From NCBI RefSeq assembly GCF_024166365.1, contig NC_064820.1, forward strand, positions 134,188,001 to 134,252,000: a stretch of 64,000 nt of DNA, written 5' to 3'. The DNA is from Elephas maximus indicus (lineage: Eukaryota > Chordata > Mammalia > Proboscidea > Elephantidae). The notes beneath the pieces are model-generated. The model ran no database searches. It saw nothing but the letters and a program-made list of their open reading frames with translations, and was not told the DNA's origin. A program made the position numbers and the translations under genes. Shown one piece after another: positions 12,015 to 23,621 of the stretch. The stretch's first letter is position 1. Every line of letters begins with the position of its first letter.

Positions 12015-12926
12015 TGTGATGTAATGATTTACTTAATATGGCCCTTCTAGCCTTTTTTTTTTTTAGCCTTGGTCTGTGTGATTTACACACAATGATTGAG
12101 TGGGATTATGCAAATAAGGCATTTAGAACCTGTGATGCTTGGGGTTATTTGTCAGTTTGGCTTGGCCATGATTCCCAGTATTGCATAGTTGTCCTCCATT
12201 TTGTCATCTGATGTAATTATCCTAGTTATCCTCCATTTTATGTGTTGTAAATCCTAACTTGTATATGTTAATGAGGCAGGGTTAGTGTGGGGTGTACCTT
12301 GACTCAGAACCTTGCAGGAGGGACATGACTCAAATCCCACTCTGACTCAAATTATGCCCATCTCGAGATGTGGCCTGCATCCAAAGTATGTATGTAAGTG
12401 CTCAGGTGGGACTCTCTCTCTCTCTCTCTGCACCTGGATCCTACGTCATTGTTTGACCTCCAATTCTTGGGACTTGCACCAGTGGCCTGCTATCTGACCT
12501 GCTGATTCTGGAATTCACCAACTTCTGCAGCCCCATGGGCCAGCAGCCTACTGTCCAACCTAATTTTCCAGCTTTCTCAGCCTTGTGAGTCAGCAGTCTG
12601 TTGTCTAGCCTGCTGACTTGGGTTTGTCATCCCCCAGAAGCCACGTGTGTCAAGAGAAGCCTATGCCTGACCCACAGATTTGGGACTTGCCAGCCTCAGC
12701 AATCATCAGAGCCATTTTCTTGATGTGATTTGTGAGTCCTGTGAGACATTGCAGAGAACTACGGCACCCAAAAACAGGAGGGAGAGTGCTGAGGAGAGGA
12801 GGAATAGTTGGTGTTAGAGATGATGAGGTGGTACAGCAGCTTGGAAAGGTTGGACATTTGGGACGTCTTTAATCTCTGCCTCATAGGAACCAGCTTTGTG
12901 CTGATCCTTATAAAATAAATTGTTCA
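12015..12926 (+). repeat. 5' LTR of ERVL-like provirus
   Basis: The segment recurs as a direct repeat at 17895-18731, for example TTACTTAATATGGCC, TGATGTAATTATCCTAG and GACTTGCCAGCCTC. Both copies start TGTGRTG. A polyadenylation-type AATAAA lies at 12914-12919, just before the LTR end near 12926. A T-run (12052-12064) is an insertion absent from the 3' copy. The 3' boundary is uncertain: a 5-bp GTTCA flanks the provirus at 12010-12014 and 18732-18736 and could be the target duplication, as is typical of ERVL. Confidence 0.85.
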
Positions 12927-13400
12927 TTTTGTCGATGTGAGTATGATTGGTTTTGTTGCAATGGCCCGGACTCATTGGAGTATGTGGTTTTGGAAAAAAG
13001 GGGATAAACAGGAGAATGAGAAGCCTTTGGTTTCTAGATAGGATAGAAAAGACCCATGGATTGAAGTAGCTTTTCTGTTGCAATGAGTTACCCAAAGCAA
13101 AAGCTATTCATGGGTTTAGGCATGGTACATCTAACCCCTGAAGAATTGGCTAGTTGGATGTATATGGAAATACAGAGTGATAAGGAAAGGGCTAGATATA
13201 CAATTCCTTGATTTTTGTTATCAGTAGTAGCTGCAATGGCAGGGAAAAAGAATGTATGTGTAGACTTTAGTACTGAATCAAGCCCAGGTCCTGGCCAGTA
13301 AGAGTTATGACAACACCGACCAGGAAAGGAAAAATCATGTCCAATCAACAGGAAGTACACCTACTACTGTTGGTCACGAAGAAGTAGTCTGGAAGGGAAA

Positions 13401-14011
13401 TTGCAGAACCAAAAAACTATAGAAACCTGGGGGTATAGTGTAAAGGAGTTGTTTCAATTTGTAGATCAGTGTCATCAGCTTCCTGAGGAATGGTTACTAA
13501 GCTGGATTGGGAAAGTGACTAATTTAGGGACAGTGTCTTTAGTTTTGAATGCTGCAGAATGGAAGAGTATGTTGATGCAAGATCCACAGCTTACTATGAA
13601 GCAGCCATAAATGATGATACAAGATCCAGTTACACATCAGGTTAACCTGGAGGAGGTGGTTAACCTAGTAGACTGGATAAAATTTTCAGTGAGATTTGTT
13701 TACCCTGAGAAGCGAAATTCTCCCTCTCCCCCGCTAAATACCCAATGGAACACTCCAGACGAAGCAGTTGATGTGCTGCTTACACAAGCCATGCTGGAGT
13801 GGCTTTATGATGAACAGCATGTTCATCCAAAGAGTATACCCCTTATGCAGTTCATGGTAACCTTGTTACTGTGAGACAAAGCAACAATCCAAGAATCCTT
13901 GTCGATCTGTTGGCAAAACTTCCCCAGATGGTCTCTCCGCTCAGAGGAGAATCGGAAGAGGCAATGTGGAAAGTACTTACCCCAGCAGAACAGAGATTTT
14001 TAGATAGTTAA
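13401..14011 (+). pseudogene. gag: ERVL-like gag remnant
   Basis: Two same-frame stretches (13401-13610 and 13611-13874) are separated by one TAA stop. A frame change near 13870 continues the reading to a TAA at about 14009. The position, directly after the 5' LTR and leader and before the protease, and the helical capsid-like composition (QFVDQCHQLPEEWLLSW; EAVDVLLTQAMLEWLYD) fit a Gag capsid region. I see no Cys-His zinc knuckle. Gag would form the virus-like particle, but this copy is broken and non-functional. The assignment rests mainly on position. Confidence 0.6.
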
Positions 14012-14317
14012 CAAAGAAATGAAATGAATATAGCAGACATTGAAAGAGTTGACAAAGTTCTAAGGTAGCACTACAGGAAGTTGGGTGAACCAACAGAAAC
14101 TGCTGCTAGTCCCCCAACATTGAAGACACCTGAACAAGTCCATTCTATTCACTTCAGTCAGGAGGAATTTAATAATGGGAATTCCTACCTGGGACCATTT
14201 GAAGCTGAGGCTCAGCTAGATGTTCAAGATAAGGATTGATGAGGGCGCCAGGGGCTTCTGCTCCAGCCCCTGGCAGGGGACCCAAGGCCATATGCACATG
14301 TGTGGGTGAAATGGTTC

Positions 14318-14400
14318 GGGAGTGGGAAAGAGGCCTTCTCGGGGCTCCTAGATACAGGAGCCCAATATACTGTAATCCCAAAACCTGTCAATAAAATCTT
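14318..14400 (+). pseudogene. pro: ERV aspartic protease remnant
   Basis: The frame beginning at 14333 reads GLLDTGAQYTVIP, containing the retroviral protease active-site motif (D-T-G at 14351-14359) with its usual hydrophobic neighbours. The protease would cleave Gag-Pol. Only the active-site neighbourhood is recognisable, and the flanking frame is closed. It lies between gag and RT, as expected. Confidence 0.75.
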
Positions 14401-14617
14401 GAAGGATCTTAAGGTTAGACTGGGGAGATATGGTTAATGGTACTAAGGTAAAAGTTTGGATGAGAACTAGAAGATTTAAACAGATTTTGTATGAAGTAGT
14501 TGCATCTCTGTTACCTGAATGTATTATTGGTATGGATACTATGTCTAACTGAGGAACAGTCCCTCTACCTGATATACTGTAAAACTAAAGACATGTAAGT
14601 CTGCTGTTAGGCCAGTC

Positions 14618-15557
14618 TTGATTGGACACACTAAATGGGAACCATTAGAATTTCTCAAACCCACTCAGGTTGTTAATTTGAAACAACATAGGACACCTGG
14701 TGGACAAAAGGAGATTACTGCTTTGATTAAAGACATGCTAAAGGCTGGAGTGTTGGAGCCAACAAATTCTGTATATAACAGACCTGTATGGACCATGAAA
14801 GAGGCAGGTGGTTCATGGAGGCTGACAGTAGACTATTGAGGCCTAAATAAAGTAGTGCCACCTGTGGCTTCAGCTGTTCCAGACATGATATCAATGGTGC
14901 AGAAAATACAGCAGGCTAAAGGAGACCCCAATCCCAGAAAAGAGCCAGCTGCAGTTTGCTTTCACATGGGAAGTATCCCAATATACTTTCACGGCATTGC
15001 TACAGGATTATTTGAATTCACCAGCTTACTGTCATAGTTTGGTTAGAAGAGACTTGGACTTGGTGCAGATCTCAAGTGTAATGATACATTACATTGACTG
15101 TATTATGTTAATATCAAACACCAAAGAACAGTCTAGGGCTGATTTGAATACAGTAGTGGCCCATATGACCAACAGAGACTGGTTAATAAATCCAGCAAAA
15201 ATCCAAGGCCCTGGCCAAATGGTAAAATTCTTGGTAATAACTTGGGCAGGAGCCACCGGTAACATCCTGCAGGCAACTAAGAGTAAGTTGTTGTCACTAA
15301 CTACCCCCAAGACTAAGCTGGAGGCCCAACATTTGGTTGGTTTCTTTGGATTTTGGAGAATACATATTCTACATCTGGGAATATTGCTGGTCCCTATCCA
15401 TAAAATCACTTGGAAAAAAACTGTGTTCAAATGGGGGCCAGGGCAACAGCAGACTATGTCTGAATTACAGAAAGATTCTGGACTAGAAAGTTTCCAGGTG
15501 CTGCCACAAAATACATACCTTGTGAAAGACAATTGCTTGCCTACCACTGAGGGTTGA
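14618..15557 (+). pseudogene. pol: ERVL-like reverse transcriptase remnant
   Basis: Residues around WTMKEAGGSWRLTVDY (to 14839) match the start of retroviral RT fingers. A TGA at 14837-14839 interrupts the frame, which then continues with GLNKVVPP. The segment that normally holds the first catalytic Asp appears deleted near 14925. After a frame change the palm and thumb continue from 14997. The YIDD box reads YIDC (Y at 15090-15092, D at 15096-15098, C at 15099-15101), so a catalytic Asp is lost. Downstream are a KFLVITWAGATGN stretch and the LVGFFGFWRIHILHLG connection. The pattern is that of class III ERVL pol. Non-functional. Confidence 0.85.
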
Positions 15558-15722
15558 CTTAGATTGCCTCAATGACAGAAGGACGTAAAATCAACATGAG
15601 ACCTGAAATATCCATAATGTCTTGGATGATGTCAGAGAAACACTCTGATAAGGAAGGCAGTATCCAAAATAGTTCCTTAATAAAATGGAAATGGTTCATA
15701 CAAGAATAAGCTACTGGGGGGA

Positions 15723-16437
15723 ATGCAGGGAGGCACCCAGCATATCCATGAGCAGGTAGCCTCTTTTCCCATAAGTCCTACTATGGAACTACCTGAGAAG
15801 CTGCCAGGAGCCATTGCTGCATGGACAGTGCCCTATGAACAATTTTCTGCTGACCAGAAGAAGGCTGTTTTGTTCATGGATGGTAGTTTCAGAGCACATG
15901 GACAACATGTGATGTGGAAAACTGCTGAATTAAGATCAGAAGATTGAAAGACTCTGATTGAAGAAGATAAGAACATGTCAGCTCAATGGAGTGAGCTGCA
16001 TGCTATCTTCCTAGCCATGATGGAAGAATTGTACAATAGTGAGAGCCCATATGTTTGCATTTTTACCAACTCATGAGCAATGGCCAACAGCCTGGGCATA
16101 CAGTCAAGCAAATGGGTGATGAAAAATCAGACTATTAAGGGGACACCTGTGTGGCATATCTTGTTGTTGTTGTGTGCCATTGACTCATAGTGACCCTATA
16201 GGACAGAGTAGAACTGCCCCGTAGGGTTTCCAAGGAGTGTCTGGTGGATTTGAACTTCCAACCTTTTGGTTAACAGCCTTAGCTTTTAACCACTTTGCCA
16301 CCAGTAATCCCATGGAGCTATGGAAAACAATCTGGGAATTTAGAGGCTACATTAGAGTAGGACATGTTGATGCCCAACAGAAAAACCCCCTTCCTGGATG
16401 GGAATCAGCAAGTGGACCTGTTGGTACACTCAGTTGA
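15723..16437 (+). pseudogene. pol: ERVL-like RNase H remnant, split by a SINE
   Basis: The RNase H start (AVLFMDGS, near 15862-15890) is followed after a TGA by QWSELHAIFLAM, carrying the catalytic Glu. The third acidic position has become Asn (FTNS), followed by a stop. An antisense AfroSINE occupies 16163-16308. Beyond it the domain resumes with a VGHVDAQQKNP motif, the usual C-terminal RNase H block. The enzyme would degrade the RNA strand during reverse transcription. This copy has substitutions, stops and the SINE insertion. Confidence 0.8.
16163..16308 (-). mobile_element. AfroSINE, antisense, inside ERV pol
   Basis: GTTGTTGTTGTGTGCCATTG at left is the reversed tail, then GTAGAACTGCCCCGTAGGGT, and a head ending CCACTTTGCCACCAGTAATC. 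It interrupts the RNase H region, so this SINE postdates the provirus. Confidence 0.85.
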
Positions 16438-16459
16438 GGTGACCAATTGAGTCCATGAA

Positions 16460-17060
16460 ATGAGGGGATGTGAGAGCGCTGCAGCAATGCAGAGATGGGC
16501 TGAATTTAGACACATCCCCCTTGTGTCCTCTGAGGCACAAAATGACAACAAGGACTGCTCTGTCTGCCAGCAAGAAAAACAGAGGTTACAGATGGCTATA
16601 GGGCAGATAACCCTGGGGGAAGGCCCTGTACACAGCTGGCAAGTTGATTATATTGGACCAATGATGCCAGTGGCACCAGGTGGCTACAAATGGGTCCTCA
16701 CAGGAATAGATACTTTCTCTGGACTTGGACTTGCATATCCTGTGATAGATGCAAATGCCAAAAACACCAATAAGGGATTGGAACAAAAGATACTGTACCA
16801 GTTTGGGCCATATTTGGAGTTATAGTTCATCAGACCAAGGAACACACTTTATAGCCCACAGTGTGCAGCAATGGGCCAAGAAATATCATATTATATGGAC
16901 ATACCATGTTGCCTACCACCCTCAGTAATAGAGAATTGGAATGGGCAATAGAAATATTTGTTGTCTAAAATGGGGGGAGATAAAGGCATGAAGGGCTGGC
17001 TCACACACCTTCATGAGTGTGCACTTACACTCAACATGAGGGGGACAAAAAGGGGGATTA
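16460..17060 (+). pseudogene. pol: ERVL-like integrase remnant
   Basis: The zinc-binding end is visible as CSVCQQEK (C-x2-C). The core begins WQVDYIGPM with the first catalytic Asp, then VLTGIDTFSGLGLAYP. A frame change near 16815 leads into a frame with SSDQGTHF (second Asp) and later VIENWNG, where the third acidic residue sits. The integrase would join viral DNA to host DNA. The catalytic triad positions are recognisable, but the reading frame is broken by frameshifts and stops. Confidence 0.85.
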
Positions 17061-17400
17061 CCACTGAACAGATTCTTACACTTCTCCGGGGAATCCGGGG
17101 AAGAATGCTGGTGTCACTGTACAATTATTTCTCACATCACCTAAAATTGCTTTTTTTCCTGCTGGATGCTGGGGTCCCAGGACCAGGGATGCAGCTGTGG
17201 GTACTGGAAGCAGAGATGATCCCTAAGCAAAAGACTATAACTATAACCCTGAACATGTATGCCAGAATTCCCAAGGGCCTGATAAGATAGATTGTACCTT
17301 CCCTTCTTCCGGCAAAATTGGAGCTGACAGTGAATATTGCCGTATTTCCTAGTGGGTGAGATAGCCCACTAGTGTTGTACCTATGTAACCCTACCCAATA
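17061..17400 (+). pseudogene. ERVL-like pol C-terminus with dUTPase-like remnant
   Basis: After the integrase the open frame to 17290 contains LDAGVPGPGMQLWVLEAEM and ends NMYARIPKGLIR, resembling the folded core of trimeric dUTPases (a hydrophobic strand followed by R-I-P-x-G). A dUTPase domain 3' of integrase is a known trait of ERVL elements, which supports the class III call. The catalytic motifs are not complete enough to prove it. Confidence 0.5.
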
Positions 17401-17894
17401 TGAATGGGAGTGGACTGAGGGGAAGCACTTGCTAGACTGGTTTTTCTACCAGCAATCTGGACTAGCACAGCAGCTGAACCTGATGTCCCTTCCCAAGGTG
17501 GAAAAGTTTTGGTAAAAATAAATGACAAATGAAAGGAAAGAGAAATAATAGCTAAAGGTAAAGGAACGAATAAATGGGTTATACAGCCAGGGAAGTCTAA
17601 CATTATGATAATACCTCAAGAGAGACTCAGAGCAAGGGAATAATTTTCTTTCAGTTAAATTTTATCAGAGGCCAGAAAAGTGTGAAGATGAGATAAACTG
17701 TTGGACAACTTGAGCAAATCCGATGGACCCCAGCAGCATACCTGAATGGCTGGTACCTGAGTAACTTCACCCTTAGGACTCTTGCCCTGCTGGACTAATT
17801 GTTAATGACTGTTTTGGACTGGTAAAATGATTAGGTGGGGTAAGTTAATCCTTCAGTATGAAAGGGTCAATGGCTAGAAGAGCCAGAGGTGGCC
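17401..17894 (+). other. ERV 3' internal region; no env
   Basis: This stretch between pol and the 3' LTR has no open frame longer than a few dozen codons and no signal-peptide, furin-site or transmembrane pattern expected of env. Absence of env fits ERVL. A purine-rich segment immediately before 17895 (AGAAGAGCCAGAGGTGG) is a candidate polypurine tract. Confidence 0.55.
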
Positions 17895-18731
17895 TGTGGT
17901 GCAATGAATTACTTAATATGGCCATTCTAATTGTGGTCTTTGTGATTCGTACACAACGATTGAGTGGGACCAAATAAAGTATATGGAACCTGTGATTGTT
18001 GGGGTTATGTCAGCTTGGCTTGGCTATGATTCCCAATATTGCATGACTGTCCTTCATTTTGTGATCTGATGTAATTATCCTAGTGATCCTCCATTTTATG
18101 TTATAAATCCTACCCTCTATATGTTAATAAGGCAAGATTAGGGTGGGGTGTACGTTGAGTCACAGCCTTGCAGGAGGGCATAACTCAAGTCCCACCCTTA
18201 CTCAAGTTATGCCCTTCCCTGGGGTGTGGCCTGCATCAAGGCATGTATGTGGGTGCTCTAGCTGAACTCTCTCTGGACCTGGATCCTGCGTCATTGTTGA
18301 CCTCTGGTTTTTGGAACTTGCACCAGCGGCCTGCCATCTAAGCTGCCAGTTCTGGGATTTGCCAGCTTCTACAGCCTTGTGAGTCAGCAGTCTGTCATCT
18401 GGCCTGCTGATTTGGGCTCATTCGCCCTGGCAGCCATGTGTGTCAGGAGAAGCCTAAGCCTGACCCACGGATTTGGGACTTGCCAGCCTCCACGACAACA
18501 TGAGTCATTTTCCTGATACAGTTTGTGAGTTCTGTGAGACATTGCAGCAAATTATACAACCCAAAGACAGGAGGAACAGTGCTGAGGGGAGGAGGAATAG
18601 TTGATGTCAGAGATAAGGAAGTGGTACAGCAGTTTGGAAAAGTTGGACAAATGGAACCTCTTTAATCTCCACCTCATAGAAACCAGCTTTGTGTTGATCC
18701 TTTATAAAAGAAATTATTCATTATTCATTTA
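17895..18731 (+). repeat. 3' LTR of ERVL-like provirus
   Basis: A direct repeat of 12015-12926 in the same order, including TTACTTAATATGGCC at the start and AACCAGCTTTGTGTTGATCC near the end. Many substitutions and several indels separate the LTRs, so the insertion is old. It ends near a repeated TTATTCA; the exact end is uncertain. Confidence 0.85.
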
Positions 18732-18744
18732 GTTCATGGTTGCA

Positions 18745-19130
18745 CCATTCCCTAAAAATCTTGGAGTCAACATTGTTTTTAGCCTTGTTATTTGAAGAAC
18801 AGCTTGGTTGGAAATAATTGGTTTAAACTTTTTCTTTTGAGGTTGTTAAAATTTTTGCTCTCCAGTTGTCTTGCTTTGTATGTCACTGTTAAAAAAAAAT
18901 TAATATCAAATCGATTTTTTTTTTGTAACTTGATCTTTTTGCCTGAAGGGCTAGATGATTTTTTTTTTCTTTTTCTATACTGTCTAATAGTTTTACTAAC
19001 ATATAAGTTAGAGCTGGTCAGTCTAGTTTAATTTCATAGGCATATGGTGGGTCTTTTATTTCTAGAATATGTTTTAGATTATAATTTAAAGTTAAATGTT
19101 ATCATTGTTTTGCTTTTCTTTTTCCTACTT
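18745..19130 (-). mobile_element. Old L1, antisense, continuing beyond the ERV
   Basis: AT-rich text such as TAACTTGATCTTTTTGCCTG and CTAATAGTTTTACTAACATA resembles an old L1 3' region in reverse. Together with 11190-11960 it brackets the provirus. Confidence 0.45.
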
Positions 19131-19134
19131 TGTA

Positions 19135-19212
19135 CTTGTGTGTACGTGTGTATATGTATGCACACATATACACACACACATATATATACATACGCATTTT
19201 TTATACACATAT
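19135..19212. repeat. TG/CA/TA-rich simple repeat
   Basis: Alternating GTGTG, CACACA and TATATA runs. The last ten bases (19203-19212, ATACACATAT) recur at 21189-21198 and probably form the left target-site duplication of the adjacent RTE element. Confidence 0.85.
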
Positions 19213-21188
19213 GTTGTTGTTGTTAGGTGCCGTCGAGTTGGTTCTGACTCATAGCGACCCTCTGCACAACAGAACAAAACCTGGCCGGTCGTGCACCATC
19301 CTTACAATCATTGTTATGTTTGAGCTCATTGTTGCAGCCACTGTGTCAATCCACCTCGCTGAGGGTCTTCCTCTTTTCCGCTGACCCTGTGCTGTGCCAA
19401 GCATGATGTCGTTCTCCAGGGACTGATCCCTCCTGACAACATGTCCAAAGTATGTAAGACGCAGTCTTGCCATCCTTGCCTCTAAGGAGCATTCTGGCTT
19501 CACTTCTTCCAAGACAGATTTATTCGTTCTTTTGGCAGACCATGGTATATTCAATATTCTTCGCCAACACCACAATTCAAAGGCGTCAACTCTTCTTCAG
19601 TCTTCCTTATTCATTGTCCAGCTTTCACATGCATATGATGCAATTGAAAATACCATGGCTTGGCTCAGGCGCACCTTAGTCTTCGGGGTGACATCTTTGC
19701 TCTTCAACACTTTGAAGAGGTCCTTTGCAGCAGATTTGCCCAATGCAATGTGTCTTTTGATTTCTTGACTGCTGCTTCCTGGCTGTTGATTGTGGATCCA
19801 AGTCAAATGAAATCCTTAACAACTTCAATCTTTTCTCCCTTTATCATGATGTTGCTCATGGGTCCAGTTGTGAGGACTTTTGTTTTCTTTATGTTGAGGT
19901 GTAATCCATACTGAAGGCTGTGGTCTTTGATCTTCATTAGTAAGTGCTTCAGGTCCTCTTCACTTTCAGCAAGCAAGGTTGTGTCATCTGCATAACGCAG
20001 GTTGTTAATTAGTCTTTCTCCAATCCTGATGCCCCGTTCTTCTTCATATAGTCCAGCTTCTCGGATTATTTGTTCAGCATACAGATTAAATAGGTATGGT
20101 GAAAGAATATAACCCTGACGCACACCTTTCCTGACTTTAAACCAACTGCCTCTTGATCCATATAAAGGTTCCTCATGAGCACAATTAAGTGTTCTGGAAT
20201 TCCTATTCTTTGCAGTGTTATCCATAGTTTATGATCCACACAGTCGAGTGCCTTTGCATAGTCAATAAAACACAGGTAAACATCCTTCTGGTAGTCTCTG
20301 CTTTCAGCCAGGATCCATCTGACATCAGCAATGATATCCCTGGTTCCATGTCCTCTTCTGAAACCAGCCTGAATTTCTGGCAGTTCCCTGTTGATATACT
20401 GCTGCAGCTGTTCTTAACTGATCTTCAGGAAAATTTTGCTTGCGTGTGATATTAATGATATTGTTCTATAATTTCCACATTCGGTTGGATCACCTTTCTT
20501 GGGAATAGGCATAAATATGGATCTCTTCCAGTCAATTGGCCAGGAAGCTGTCTTCTATATTTCTTGGCATAGGCGAGTGAACACCTCCAGCGCTGCATCT
20601 GTTTGTTGAAACATCTCAATTGATATTCCATCAATTCCTGGAGCCTTGTTTTTTGCCAATGCCTTCAGAGCAGCTTGGACTTCTTCCTTCAGTGCCATCG
20701 GTTCCTGATCATATGCCACCTCTTGAAATGGTTGAATATCGACTAATTCTTTTTGGTATAATGACTCTGTGTATTCCTTCCACCTTCTTTTGATGCTTCC
20801 TGCGTCGTTTAATATTTTCCCCATGGAATCCTTCACTATTGCAACTCGAGGCTTGAATTTTTTCTTCAGTTCTTTCAGCTTGAGAAACGCCGAGCATTTT
20901 CTTCCCTTTTGGTTTTCCATCTCCATTTCTTTGCACATGTCATTATAATACTTTACTTTGCCTTCTCGAGAGGCCCTTTGAAATCTTCTGTTCAGTTCTT
21001 TTGCTTCATCGATTCTTCCTTTTGCTTTAGCTGCTCAACGTTTGAGAGCAAGTTTCAGAGTCTCCTCTGACATCCATCTTGGTCCTGTCCTCCATGGGGT
21101 CCTCCATGGGTGACCGGTGGCATAGCTTCCAGCATCACAGCAACGCACAAGCCCCCACAGTACGACAAACTGACAGACACGCGGGGGC
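19213..21188 (-). mobile_element. RTE/BovB-like LINE, internally deleted
   Basis: On the minus strand the element runs from a 5'-like block (about 21188-21115) directly into the RT region and ends with the tail GTTGTTGTTGTTAGGTGCC in reverse. The palm motif YADD is at 19983-19994 within NNLRYADDTTLLAESEED. Upstream are a KAPGIDGIS block and FIDYAKALDCVDH. The C-terminal part (19249-19575) carries the WCWRR...CSLEARM...LRLTYFGH pattern typical of RTE/BovB. The apurinic endonuclease domain is missing. Frames are broken by several stops. ATACACATAT flanks both ends. Full-length relatives are roughly 3.2 kb, versus 1.98 kb here. AfroSINEs share its 3' tail. Confidence 0.88.
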
Positions 21189-21399
21189 ATACACATATAT
21201 ACATATATGCAGTTAAAAATATGTAAATACAAAGTAAAATCTGAGAAATCTAGAAGCTGTTTAAGGCAGAAATCTGTCATAGAAGGAAAATTCAAATATT
21301 TTCCACTAAAATGAGTGATGGAAAAGTGGTAAGACTGCATCTGACAAAGGTGGGAAAATTACAAGACCCAGAAAAACAAAGCAGTCCTGTTGAGATTTC

Positions 21400-22050
21400 A
21401 GCTCTCACAGGTTTCACTGTATATATATCATATTTTATCTTATATATCTATCACTGTATTTATGATTCTTTTTATCTGCTTTATTTAATTTTCTGTCTCT
21501 TGACTATTTTTTTTTCCTTTTCCTCAATGTCTCCAGTTGTATCTATTCTGCCTTGAACACCTTGTAATTTAGTGTTTATTTCCAAGATGATTTTGCATTT
21601 TTCTTCAGTTTTGTTTCTGAGTTCAGTCACTCTCATTTTATACCTTTGGGTTTTTTGTTGTTGTTTTGCAGGGTCTCTTTTGGATCTTCCTTTTTGAGTT
21701 TCTGATTTGGCATATTTATTCATATCTAAAAATGCTTATTTAAGAATGCTTAGTTTGGGCTGTGGTTTTGTAGTTTCCATCTGCTTTGTTTTTGTGGAGA
21801 ATGTTTTTAAGTTTAAATGTGTAAGCTCTCTTTTTTTTTTTTTCCTACTTATAAAATAAGCATTGTCTGCTAATTTCTGCTAATTTTGAAATGTCATATC
21901 TTTTTCTGTGTCAGTAAGAATATTGTGATGTAGGCAAGGATGAGGGGTGTATTTGACTTATAAGTTTTCTGAATGCCATCTTCTCTTTGAATATTTAATC
22001 GCAGTCTTTAAAAATTAATAAAGCTTGTTTTGGAGGGGGAAAGGGGTGCC
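21400..22050 (-). mobile_element. Possible HAL1/old L1 ORF1-like fragment, antisense
   Basis: The minus-strand open frame 21481-21723 is charged and coiled-coil-like (ELRNKTEEKCKIILEIN...), reminiscent of L1 ORF1 or the ORF1-only relative HAL1. No RNA-binding domain is visible. The assignment is weak. Confidence 0.35.
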
Positions 22051-22609
22051 ATATGCCTTTTGATTTGTGATTCACTTTTGTTTCTGTAGACTGTGTAATT
22101 TCCAAGACTTGCTCCCTTCTTTCCCTTTACCGCCAAGCCTTTGAGGAGTCCTTTTCCTTTCTAAGTCATCCCCTATTCTCAGAGTGGTGTCTTTTTAAGG
22201 TTTCTACCAATAATTCTGTACATTCTCAAGCCCCTTTCTATGAGTTCCTCAATACCTCAGTAGCCAGTGCTCTGAACCACCAGACCCCAGAACTGATCAA
22301 AGGAGGGATTTAGGATGTGAGTCTCTTTATTAGGATAATTTTTATCTGCTTTCTCTTATATCTAGTTCTCTCATCCTCTCTTCTTTTTTCCACATAGTCT
22401 CTGCCATAGTCTCCTGTCTGGTGTGATTTCTGGAGATTGCTATGCTGTTTTTAGGTGTTGTTTCCCAACTTACACATAGTCGGTGTTCTATAGTATTCTC
22501 TGGTCCCTAATTTTGCTCTGAGTGTGGGGTTTGGGCAGCTTTATTTGCTGTCTTTTTTGGTCTGATTTGTTATTTTCATTGAGTAAGTGGAGATATTTAT
22601 TTGGGTATT

Positions 22610-22668
22610 GAGGTAGCCATGAGTTGGAATCAACTCAATGGTACCCAACAATAACAACAACAAACACC
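22610..22668 (+). mobile_element. RTE or AfroSINE 3' tail fragment
   Basis: GCCATGAGTTGGAATCAACT followed by ACCCAACAATAACAACAACA is the common 3' tail of RTE and AfroSINE. Nothing upstream belongs clearly to either. Confidence 0.6.
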
Positions 22669-23621
22669 GTTATCCTATGGAAACTTAGAAGTCTCTTGTA
22701 TATTCCTAAAATTGACATCTTCATATATTTTCTTCATAATATTAATACCATGTATTCATAGACATTTTATTTTACTCACAACACTTGTGTTTATAGTCAT
22801 TCAATCATTCTTTGACATAAGCATATTTTCAAATGAGAAAACTGAGTCTCGAAAAGGATAAATGAATTTTTCAATGTCAAACCTACATATAGTGGAAGAA
22901 TTCAAATTTAAATTGAGTTTCCCTGACTTCAGATCTAATTTTATTTCCATATCATCATTTTCATGAATGTAGTAATTTATTGAGGTTCTTCTTAGAAAAA
23001 TTACAATGAAAAAATAAACAATTTCTAAAACATTTCCCAAATATTCTCCAAAATAAGGTAATGATTCCCACGTAAGGCACTGGAAATAGTGAAATGTTGT
23101 TACAATTTTTTTTAAGTGTGTGTGCATCAACACATCCAAGAACTTTATCTACTCACTCTGAACAATGCAATGATACTAAATTGTGAAAGACTATATGAAG
23201 AGGTCAGTGCTATCTCAAGTCAGTTATCACATTCAATCCCACTTAAATTCATGATATATTAGAGTAAAAGCAGGAATGATTCTATACACCCTAGCTTATT
23301 ACTGAGAATCACTGACCAGTGGTGTACAGAATCAGCCAATGACTATAGAAAAGAAGGTCAAATTGAAAGATATTTTCACCCATAAATTTTGTGTTTAATG
23401 AAGGAAATTGTGTTGACATTTATCAGATATAATTGTTGCTAAATGTTTGCAATTTTATAAGAGTAAGAAAGAATTTGAAAAAAATATTGAATTGGGGTAA
23501 TTAAGTCCTATCCCTAATTCTGATAATAATTCCATTCATTTTAGCAAGTAACTTTATTTTCTTATACCTTCAGGTACTGAGTTGATCTATACGGTTCTTT
23601 CTACTTTTAATATTTTTCAAT
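22669..23621. other. Unassigned AT-rich stretch
   Basis: No gene or recognised repeat. The minus-strand 112-codon open frame (22801-23139) shows no family motif and lies in AT-rich DNA, so I do not call it a gene. Confidence 0.5.

Noticed and set aside
15089-15547. 152-codon minus-strand frame
   Set aside because: It is the antisense shadow of the ERV RT region.
12010-18736. GTTCA flanks as a certain target duplication of the provirus
   Set aside because: The implied LTR end does not finish in CA and alternatives exist, so it is kept only as a tentative boundary.
22801-23139. 112-codon minus-strand frame as a gene
   Set aside because: AT-rich, no family motif, no promoter or splice context; consistent with chance.
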